Positions 6,582-12,056 of a stretch of DNA of 12,056 nt are shown one piece after another. The stretch covers positions 1 to 12,056 of the forward strand of contig JAJXUC010000122.1 of the NCBI GenBank assembly GCA_021783435.1. The letters are read 5' to 3'. Made by a program: the position numbers and the translations under genes. The DNA comes from Pseudomonadota bacterium (GTDB taxonomy: Bacteria; Pseudomonadota; Gammaproteobacteria; Burkholderiales; Burkholderiaceae). Within the stretch, counting starts at the first letter, position 1. The number at the start of each line of letters is the position of its first letter. The notes under the pieces are model-generated. The model was not told where the DNA came from. It ran no database searches and saw only the letters and a program-made list of their open reading frames with translations.

Positions 6582-8553
6582 AACGTTGTCGCCACCACTG
6601 CAACACCTGGCGCACGGTCTGATCGACGTCGAGCGCAGAGGTATTGAGGGGCAGCGCATCCTGCGCGGGCTTGAGTGCTGCAACGCTGCGCTGGGTATCG
6701 CGCGCGTCCCGCCGTTCAAGCTCGTGCAAAACTTTGGCAAGTGTAGTTGAAATGCCTTTAGAAATCAATTGCTTATGCCGCCGCTCGGCACGGGCCTGCG
6801 CGTCGGCGGTCAAGAACACCTTCAGCCGGGCGTCCGGAAACACCACGGTGCCCATGTCGCGGCCGTCGGCGACCAGCCCGGGAGCGCGGCGCAGGCTGCG
6901 CTGCAGGTCGAGCAGGGCGCGGCGCACGGCGGGATGCGCGGAGAGTGTGGACGCCGCCTGGCCCACGGCCTCGGTGCGGATCGCGTCGCTGGCATTTTCC
7001 GGCCCCAGCCACACCGTGCCGCCCTCGCAGCGGATGGGAAGGTGGCGCGCCAGTGCCGCCAGCGCGGCTTCGTCGTCGAGCGCGATCCCCTGGCGCTGCG
7101 CGAGAAGGGCCGTGGCGCGGTACATCACGCCAGAGTCCAGGTAATGGAAGCCCAGGGCCTGGGCCAGATGGGCGGCGACCGTGCCTTTGCCCGAGGCGGT
7201 GGGGCCATCGATGGCGATGACGGGTACGGGGCGCGTGACGTCGGCGAAGGCCTGAAAATACGTCGGAAATGTTTTGGATACGCAACCGGGTTCGAGGATG
7301 CGAATGTCGGCCGGGCCGAAGCTGGCCAGGGAGAAGCACATGGCCACGCGGTGATCGTCGTAGGTGGCGATGGCCGCGCCGCGCCAGTGCTCGGCCGGCA
7401 GCGGGTGCACGCGCAGCCAGTCGGGACCGGCCTCCACCTGCGCGCCGAGCTTGGCCAGCTCGGCCGCCATCGCGGCGATGCGGTCGGTTTCCTTCACCCG
7501 CCAGCTGCCGATGCCGGTCAGGGTGGTCGGGGCCTCGGCAAACAGCGCGGTGATGGCCAGGGTCATGGCCGCATCGGGGATGGCGATGCAGTCGATGGCC
7601 CCCCCGGCCAGACGTTGCCGGCCTTCGCGCAGACCGTGTGTGGCGATGAATCCTTCGCCCCATTCGACCCGCGCGCCCAGTTGCTGCAGCACGCGGGCGA
7701 ACTGCACGTCGCCCTGGATGCTGTCCGCATCGACCCCCTCCACACGCACCGCTTCGCCCTGGCCGTGCAGCGTGCCCAGCACGCCGGCAGCGAGGAAATA
7801 CGAGGCCGACGAGGCGTCGCCTTCGACGGCGATGCGTCCAGGGCTGGTGAAGCGACTGCCGGCCGGGATGATGAAGCGCTGCCAGCCCTGGTGTTCGATG
7901 TGCACGCCGAAGCGGGCGAGCAGCTTGCATGTCATGTCGACATAGGGCCGGGAAATCAGCGTTCCGGCGACTTCGATGACGATGTCGCGCGCGGCGGCAG
8001 CCAGCGGCAGCGCCAGCAGCAGTGCGCTGAGAAATTGGCTCGATACGTCGCCGCGCACGCGTATGGGGGCGTCGATGCGCAGGGTGCCGATGCCGATGTT
8101 CAGCGGCGGGAAGCCGGGTTGGCCGCCATAGCCGATGTCGCAGCCGATGGAGCGCAGGGCATCGACCAGGTCGCCGATCGGGCGCTCGTGCATGCGCGGC
8201 ACGCCACGCAGGGCGTAGCTGCCGCCGAGCAGTGCCAGCGCCGCGGTGAGCGGCCGGATGGCGGTTCCCGCATTGCCCATGAACAGCTTGGCTTCGCGCG
8301 CGGGGAATCGGCCGCCACAGCCGTGAACCAGGGTGGAGGCGTCCTGCTGCTCGACCTTCACGCCCAGGGCATGAAGCGCGGCGAGCATCACGCGGGTGTC
8401 GTCGGAGTCGAGCAGGCCTGTGATGTGGGTGGGGCCGCTCGCGAGGGCCGCCAGCAGCAGCACGCGGTTGGAAATGCTCTTGGAGCCGGGCAGGCGAACC
8501 GTACCGCCCGCGCCGATCAGCGGGGGCAGGTCGAGAAAGTCAGGCGATGTCAT
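6577..8553 (-). CDS. aroA-cmk: Bifunctional EPSP synthase / cytidylate kinase (AroA-Cmk fusion)
   Basis: 658 residues in one uninterrupted frame. Residues 1-438 are EPSP synthase, which joins phosphoenolpyruvate to shikimate 3-phosphate on the route to chorismate: [10 protein letters not shown] (21-30, K25), [10 protein letters not shown] (93-102), the arginine in MHERPIGD (R124), SSQ (171-173), the catalytic D327 in PDAAMT, E355 and R358 in WRVKETDR, and K427 in SKTFPTYF. The class I motif GNAGTA with G96 predicts glyphosate sensitivity. Residues about 443-658 are cytidylate kinase, which makes CDP from CMP: P-loop GPTASGKGT (450-458), [10 protein letters not shown] (471-480), and [12 protein letters not shown] (564-575). 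The linker is only a few residues, so cmk has lost its own start. Fused AroA-Cmk proteins are annotated in other Burkholderiales, so this is a lineage trait rather than an assembly error. The start overlaps tyrA by 14 nt, implying coupled translation. Codons around residues 594-613 are unusually AT-rich. Confidence 0.96.
   Translation of the reverse strand: MTSPDFLDLPPLIGAGGTVRLPGSKSISNRVLLLAALASGPTHITGLLDSDDTRVMLAALHALGVKVEQQDASTLVHGCGGRFPAREAKLFMGNAGTAIRPLTAALALLGGSYALRGVPRMHERPIGDLVDALRSIGCDIGYGGQPGFPPLNIGIGTLRIDAPIRVRGDVSSQFLSALLLALPLAAAARDIVIEVAGTLISRPYVDMTCKLLARFGVHIEHQGWQRFIIPAGSRFTSPGRIAVEGDASSASYFLAAGVLGTLHGQGEAVRVEGVDADSIQGDVQFARVLQQLGARVEWGEGFIATHGLREGRQRLAGGAIDCIAIPDAAMTLAITALFAEAPTTLTGIGSWRVKETDRIAAMAAELAKLGAQVEAGPDWLRVHPLPAEHWRGAAIATYDDHRVAMCFSLASFGPADIRILEPGCVSKTFPTYFQAFADVTRPVPVIAIDGPTASGKGTVAAHLAQALGFHYLDSGVMYRATALLAQRQGIALDDEAALAALARHLPIRCEGGTVWLGPENASDAIRTEAVGQAASTLSAHPAVRRALLDLQRSLRRAPGLVADGRDMGTVVFPDARLKVFLTADAQARAERRHKQLISKGISTTLAKVLHELERRDARDTQRSVAALKPAQDALPLNTSALDVDQTVRQVLQWWRQRS
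6740..6768 (-). promoter_or_regulatory. Candidate sigma70 promoter for rpsA inside cmk
   Basis: On the minus strand, TTGATT (6763-6768) and TACACT (6740-6745) are separated by exactly 17 nt; each matches consensus at 4 of 6 positions. The pair lies in an AT-rich island inside the cmk part of the fusion gene, about 295 nt upstream of the rpsA ATG. A separate promoter here would let rpsA be transcribed independently of the aromatic genes, as expected for a ribosomal protein gene. Moderate match only. Confidence 0.35.
6763..6775 (+). promoter_or_regulatory. Candidate IHF binding site
   Basis: The 13 bases AATCAATTGCTTA match every specified position of the IHF consensus WATCAANNNNTTR. The site lies in the AT-rich island in cmk and overlaps the -35 box of the candidate promoter upstream of rpsA-ihfB. 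Since ihfB is encoded downstream, this could be an autoregulatory site; IHF is known to limit its own synthesis in E. coli. Binding is inferred from sequence only. Confidence 0.45.
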
Positions 8554-9466
8554 CGGCGGGGGAGGGTGAAGCCCAGTCCTTGCGGGACTGGCTGGCTTGG
8601 CGGATCAGGGATTCCAAGACGGTCCAGTTGCCCTGGCGCATCTGCGCCTCGAATCCGGCAATGGCCTGCTTGAAAAGTTGCAGTTGCTGCAGCACTTCGC
8701 TGCCGTTGGCTTGGAAGATGTCACGCCACATCGTCGGGTCGCTCGACGCGATGCGCGTGAAGTCGCGAAAACCGGGCCCGGCGAGCTGGAGATAACCGCT
8801 CCCCTTGGGTTGGCGTGCCATGGCGTAAACATAGGCGAAGGCGACCAGATGCGGCAGGTGGCTGACCGCGGCGAAAGCGGCGTCATGCTCCTTCGGTTCC
8901 ATGATGGAGACCACGGCGCCCACGGCTTCCCAGATCTGGGTGGCAACCTCGACGAAGCGGTCAGGGTTGTTCTCCATCGGCGTGATGACCACCCTGCGGC
9001 CGTCGAACAGCGCCGAGCGCGCATAGTGCACGCCGCTGTGCTCTCCGCCCGCGATCGGGTGGCAGGGCACGAACTGGCGGCTGCGCTCGCCCAGGCATTC
9101 CTGCGCCGCGGCCACCACGTCGCTCTTGGTGCTGCCCACGTCCATCACCAGCGCGTGTTGCGACAGACCGATGCGGATTTGCTTGAGCAGAGGGCCGATG
9201 GCCGACACGGGAACGGCCAGCAGCACAAGATCGGCGCCCGTGGCCGCGTGCAGGGCGGAGTCGGCGCCGTGGTCGATGACCCCGGCGGCTTTCGCGGCGT
9301 TGATGGTGGACGGCGATTTGCTGTAGCCGACCACGTCCTGGGCCAGGCCGGCATGCTTGGCAGCCAGGGCGAACGAGCCGCCCAGCAGGCCGACGCCGAG
9401 CACGGCCAGGCGCTTGAACTGGGGTTGCGACGGGGTATCGGCGTAGGCGCCGATGAGGGTATCCAT
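8540..9466 (-). CDS. tyrA: Prephenate/arogenate dehydrogenase
   Basis: 308 residues, a monofunctional TyrA without fused chorismate mutase or ACT domain. It oxidatively decarboxylates prephenate (or arogenate) on the path to tyrosine. The dinucleotide motif GVGLLGGS is at 24-31; [11 protein letters not shown] (107-117) and the catalytic histidine region [12 protein letters not shown] (134-145, H136) follow, and then the helical dimerization domain including [10 protein letters not shown]. The residue at the end of the second beta strand, where NAD-specific members carry Asp, is S49 followed by K50 (GYSKS), which suggests use of NADP or mixed cofactor use. The start at 9466 lies 3 nt after the hisC stop; the N terminus has about 17 residues before the fold. 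The 3' end overlaps aroA by 14 nt. Confidence 0.94.
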   Translation of the reverse strand: MDTLIGAYADTPSQPQFKRLAVLGVGLLGGSFALAAKHAGLAQDVVGYSKSPSTINAAKAAGVIDHGADSALHAATGADLVLLAVPVSAIGPLLKQIRIGLSQHALVMDVGSTKSDVVAAAQECLGERSRQFVPCHPIAGGEHSGVHYARSALFDGRRVVITPMENNPDRFVEVATQIWEAVGAVVSIMEPKEHDAAFAAVSHLPHLVAFAYVYAMARQPKGSGYLQLAGPGFRDFTRIASSDPTMWRDIFQANGSEVLQQLQLFKQAIAGFEAQMRQGNWTVLESLIRQASQSRKDWASPSPADDIA

Positions 9467-9469
9467 GCC

Positions 9470-10597
9470 TCAGGCGGCCAGTGCTAGACGCAGCGCGTCG
9501 ATGCAGCGCGCGTTTTCGGCTTCGGTCCCCACCGAGATGCGCAGCCAGGGTCCGAGGCCGTAGTTGCCCACCGGGCGCACGATCACGCCTTGCTTGACCA
9601 GCGCGGCATTGATCCGGTTCCCCGCCTGCTCGTCGTCGCCCATGCGCACCAGCACGAAATTGCCGTGCGAGGGCAGGTGGCGCAGGCCGAGCGCATCGAA
9701 GGCGCTGACGAATTGGGCCATGCCGGCCCGGTTGACGTCCACCGCGCGGCGCAGAAAGGCCTCATCGCCCAGCGCGGCCAATGCCGCGGCCTGCGCCACG
9801 GTGCTGGTGTTGAAGGCCGATCGCACGCGGTTGAGCACGTCGGCCAGGGCCGGATGGGCGGCGGCATAGCCGATGCGCAGACCGGCCAGTCCGTAGGCCT
9901 TGGAGAAGGTGCGTGACACGATCAGGTTGGCATGCTTGCGCAGCAGCGCGATGCTGTCGGTGCGCAGGCCGGGGTCGAGGTATTCCACATAGGCCTCGTC
10001 CAGCATCACGACCACGTCGGGCGGAACCTGCTCCATGAAAGCCGCGATGTCCGCGGCGCTAGCCAAGGTGCCGGTCGGGTTGTTCGGGTTGGCCAGGTAG
10101 ACCAGGCGCGTCGTCGGCTCGATGGCGGCAGCCATGGCCTGCAGGTCGTGGCCGTAGTCGCGCGCCGGTACGACGATGTGGCGGGCTCCGGCCTGTTGCA
10201 CCGCGAGCTGGTAGACGATGAAGCCGTATTGCGCATAGACGCAGGAATCGCTTTCGCTCAGCAGGGCGCGTGCGGCCATTTCCAGAATGTCGCTGGAGCC
10301 GTGGCCGAGCACGATCCAGTCGGCCGGCAGTCCCAGGTGTGCCGCCAGAGCCTGGCGCAGCGCATAGCCGTCGTTGTCTGGATAGCGCGGCGTCTGGGTC
10401 AGCGCGTCCATGACGGCCTGGCGCGCCGCAGGCGACATGCCCAAGGGGTTCTCGTTGGACGCGAGCTTGACGATGCGGGCCTCGTCCATGCCGATTTCGC
10501 GTGCGACCTCGGCGATCGGCCGTCCCCCCACATAAGGCGAGATCGTGCGGATATAACCGGTTCCCCACCGGGGCGTTGCGGCATTGGCTGTTGTCAT
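9470..10597 (-). CDS. hisC: Histidinol-phosphate / aromatic aminotransferase
   Basis: 375 residues, fold type I PLP aminotransferase. HisC converts imidazole-acetol phosphate to histidinol phosphate; paralogues sitting between pheA and tyrA commonly also transaminate phenylpyruvate, 4-hydroxyphenylpyruvate or prephenate, which fits this location. Visible: YVGGRPIAEVAREIG (22-36), the SNENPLG substrate loop (47-53), NPNNPTG (170-176), D200 in MLDEAY that contacts the PLP ring nitrogen, the PLP lysine K233 in SRTFSKAYGLAGLR, and the C-terminal WLRISVG arginine. The start at 10597 (MTTANAATPRWG) is chosen because family members begin near here. An in-frame ATG at 10648, sharing ATGA with the pheA stop, would add 17 residues consisting mainly of Pro-Arg repeats. 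Neither start has a good Shine-Dalgarno. Whether this is the only HisC of the organism cannot be seen, so it may be a second copy (hisC2). Confidence 0.93.
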   Translation of the reverse strand: MTTANAATPRWGTGYIRTISPYVGGRPIAEVAREIGMDEARIVKLASNENPLGMSPAARQAVMDALTQTPRYPDNDGYALRQALAAHLGLPADWIVLGHGSSDILEMAARALLSESDSCVYAQYGFIVYQLAVQQAGARHIVVPARDYGHDLQAMAAAIEPTTRLVYLANPNNPTGTLASAADIAAFMEQVPPDVVVMLDEAYVEYLDPGLRTDSIALLRKHANLIVSRTFSKAYGLAGLRIGYAAAHPALADVLNRVRSAFNTSTVAQAAALAALGDEAFLRRAVDVNRAGMAQFVSAFDALGLRHLPSHGNFVLVRMGDDEQAGNRINAALVKQGVIVRPVGNYGLGPWLRISVGTEAENARCIDALRLALAA

Positions 10598-10612
10598 GGT
10601 GTGCGGGGCGAA

Positions 10613-10636
10613 TCGTGGTCGTGGTCGTGGTCGTGG
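10613..10636. repeat. Hexanucleotide tandem repeat, four copies
   Basis: Four perfect copies of TCGTGG lie in the pheA-hisC junction, just after the pheA stop on the minus strand. On the minus strand the unit is CCACGA; if translation began at the ATG at 10648 it would encode alternating Pro-Arg. Because the unit is 6 nt, copy-number change would not shift the frame. Confidence 0.85.
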
Positions 10637-10644
10637 GCGTGACC

Positions 10645-11718
10645 TCATTCTTGCCAGATTGGATAAGAGCCGAGATTCTTGAAAAAAGCGCAGGCACGGC
10701 GCAATTCGTCGAGCGCCTGGCGTACCGGTGGATCGTCCTGGTGGCCTTCGAGGTCGATGTAATAGAAGTACTCCCAGGTGCCGGAGCGGGCCGGGCGGGA
10801 CTCGAACCGGCTCATGCTCACGCCGTGCTCGGCCAGTGGCTTGAGCATCTCGAACACCGCGCCGGCCCGGTTGGGCACGGACAGGATCAAACTCGTGCGG
10901 TCGCGTCCGGTGGGCTGGGGCGTCTGCGTGCCCAAGACTATGAAGCGCGTGCGATTCTGCGCTTCATCCTGAATACGCGCCGCCGCGACGTGCAGCTGAT
11001 ACTGGCTTGCGGCCTGTTCGCCGGCAATGGCCGCGAGTGTTTCGTCCTGTGCCGCCAGGCGAGCCCCTTCGGCGTTGCTCGCCACGGCGCGCCGCTCGAC
11101 GGCCGGCAAGTGCGCATCCAGCCATTGCCGGCACTGCGCCAGCGCCTGCGGATGCGCCAGAACGGCGCGAATGCCATCGGTGCCAGCGCGTTTGCGCAGG
11201 AGATTGTGGTGGATGGCGAGACTGATTTCGCCGCAGATCAGCACCGGGTGCGCAAGCAGGAGGTCGAGCGTGCGGGCCACGGCGCCTTCGGTCGAGTTCT
11301 CGATCGCGACCACGGCATGCGCGCTGGCTCCCGAGAGCTGGCTGCGAAAGACCTCGTCGAGGTCGGCGCAAGGCAGGAACGCGCAACTGGAGCCGAAGAA
11401 CTGGCGCGCCGCCTGTTCGCTGTAGGTCCCTTCCGGGCCGAGGAAAGCGATTTGCTGTCTGGCCTCAAGGGCGCGACAAGCCGACATGATCTCGCGCCAG
11501 ATCGCCGCGATGCCGGTGTCATGTAACGGGCCTGCATTGGCCTGCTGCACCTTGGCAATGACTTCCCGCTCGCGCTCGGGGCGGAACACCGGCATGTCCA
11601 GGCGTTGCTTGTGCTCGCCGATGCGTTGAGCCAGGCTGGCGCGCTGGTTCAACAGGTCGAGCAACTGGCGATCCAGCGCATCGATTTGCGTGCGCAGGGG
11701 CGTGAGGTCGGCATCCAT
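10645..11718 (-). CDS. pheA: Bifunctional chorismate mutase / prephenate dehydratase (P-protein)
   Basis: 357 residues. It converts chorismate to prephenate and then to phenylpyruvate for phenylalanine. Domain order: AroQ-type chorismate mutase (about 1-88, with R9, R26, K37 and the PEREREV stretch at 47-53), prephenate dehydratase (about 89-265, starting IAFLGPEGTYS, with VAIENSTEGAV at 137-147 and the catalytic TRF at 257-259), and a C-terminal ACT domain (about 275-353) with NRAGAVFEML and the phenylalanine-binding ESRP (306-309), so feedback inhibition by Phe is expected. Length agrees with other proteobacterial P-proteins (E. coli 386). The start at 11718 lies 15 nt after the serC stop; no clear Shine-Dalgarno is seen. 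No attenuation leader precedes it, because serC is immediately upstream. Confidence 0.96.
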   Translation of the reverse strand: MDADLTPLRTQIDALDRQLLDLLNQRASLAQRIGEHKQRLDMPVFRPEREREVIAKVQQANAGPLHDTGIAAIWREIMSACRALEARQQIAFLGPEGTYSEQAARQFFGSSCAFLPCADLDEVFRSQLSGASAHAVVAIENSTEGAVARTLDLLLAHPVLICGEISLAIHHNLLRKRAGTDGIRAVLAHPQALAQCRQWLDAHLPAVERRAVASNAEGARLAAQDETLAAIAGEQAASQYQLHVAAARIQDEAQNRTRFIVLGTQTPQPTGRDRTSLILSVPNRAGAVFEMLKPLAEHGVSMSRFESRPARSGTWEYFYYIDLEGHQDDPPVRQALDELRRACAFFKNLGSYPIWQE

Positions 11719-11733
11719 GGCAAGGAGACGGTG

Positions 11734-12056
11734 TCAATGATCGCGTTCAAAGGCCTGCATGTAGTCCACCAGCGCCTGTACGCCAGCCAGGGGCATGGCG
11801 TTGTAGATGCTGGCGCGCATGCCGCCGACCGACTTGTGGCCCTTGAGCTGCAGCAGGCCGTGTTTTTGCGCGCCCTGGAGGAAGGCCTCGTTCAGGGCCT
11901 CGTCGCGCAGGAAGAACGGCACGTTCATGCGTGAGCGGTCCGTCTTCGCAACGCGGTTGTCGTACAGGGCCGAGGCGTCGATGCACTGATAGAGCAGTTC
12001 GGCCTTCCTGCGGTTGCGTTCGGCGATGGCCGCGATGCCCTGCAGGCTTCCCTCCG
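11734..12056 (-). CDS. serC: Phosphoserine aminotransferase, C-terminal part
   Basis: About 107 C-terminal residues; the gene runs out of the right edge of the window, so its 5' end is missing. SerC is a PLP aminotransferase that makes 3-phosphoserine from 3-phosphohydroxypyruvate for serine synthesis, and in many proteobacteria it also serves pyridoxal phosphate synthesis. Reading the frame to the window edge gives [15 protein letters not shown], then [30 protein letters not shown] and a FERDH end, which match the C terminus of E. coli SerC closely. The internal ATG at 11928 (MNVPFF) is not the start. The stop precedes pheA by 15 nt, consistent with the well-known serC-pheA-tyrA-aroA linkage of proteobacteria. 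Confidence 0.95.
   Translation of the reverse strand, partial: EGSLQGIAAIAERNRRKAELLYQCIDASALYDNRVAKTDRSRMNVPFFLRDEALNEAFLQGAQKHGLLQLKGHKSVGGMRASIYNAMPLAGVQALVDYMQAFERDH

Noticed and set aside
6575..6603. TTGCAG with CTGAAT or TGAATA at 17-18 nt, on the minus strand at the end of cmk
   Set aside because: The -10 match is poor and those bases belong to the inverted-repeat arm and cmk stop; the pair inside the AT-rich island is better.
4346..6622. A 758-codon open frame on the plus strand opposite ihfB and rpsA
   Set aside because: It mirrors the third-position GC bias of rpsA; the translation is a repetitive Asp/Val/Gly/His-rich shadow of the S1 repeats with no recognisable domain, while rpsA on the other strand is certain.
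6769..8673. A 634-codon plus-strand open frame opposite aroA-cmk
   Set aside because: Antisense shadow; no domain recognisable, and the opposite strand encodes two well-known enzymes.

Overview
The window is a slice of a high-GC (about two thirds G+C by eye) betaproteobacterial chromosome, most probably from the order Burkholderiales. The clues are the conserved order serC-pheA-hisC-tyrA-aroA/cmk-rpsA-ihfB-lapA-lapB-hldA-hldD, the AroA-Cmk fusion, the single-domain heptose kinase and protein sequences typical of that group. Genus is not determined. It is core housekeeping DNA: I see no insertion sequence, prophage, CRISPR, tRNA, rRNA or defence gene.

Layout. Eleven of the twelve genes lie on the minus strand and read from right to left. 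(1) About 11.7-12.06 kb: the 3' end of serC (serine, and pyridoxal phosphate in many proteobacteria). (2) 8.54-11.72 kb: pheA (chorismate mutase/prephenate dehydratase), hisC-type aminotransferase and tyrA (prephenate dehydrogenase), packed within a few bases of each other. (3) 6.58-8.55 kb: one ORF joining EPSP synthase (AroA) to cytidylate kinase (Cmk); its start overlaps tyrA by 14 nt. (4) 4.30-6.45 kb: rpsA (ribosomal protein S1) with a structured 131-nt leader and a strong intrinsic terminator, then ihfB. (5) 0.72-4.13 kb: lapA, lapB, hldA and hldD, overlapping or nearly so. (6) 1-698 on the plus strand: the 3' part of a ROK-family sugar kinase, convergent with hldD. No gene-free stretch exceeds 170 nt.

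How the genes fit together. The right half feeds chorismate and aromatic amino-acid synthesis (AroA makes EPSP; PheA and TyrA draw on chorismate/prephenate; the aminotransferase can finish Phe/Tyr or act in His synthesis). Cmk, S1 and IHF-beta link nucleotide supply, translation initiation and nucleoid architecture, a linkage conserved across proteobacteria. The left half concerns lipopolysaccharide: LapA/LapB control LpxC turnover, and HldA/HldD make the ADP-heptose of the inner core.

No undescribed multi-gene system is visible. The most interesting signals are regulatory: an AT-rich, rare-codon island inside the cmk coding region that holds a full match to the IHF consensus and overlaps a sigma70-like promoter about 300 nt upstream of rpsA-ihfB; a long-range inverted repeat plus hairpins in the rpsA leader; and a 15-bp inverted repeat that symmetrically contains the stop codons of the two convergent genes near position 708.
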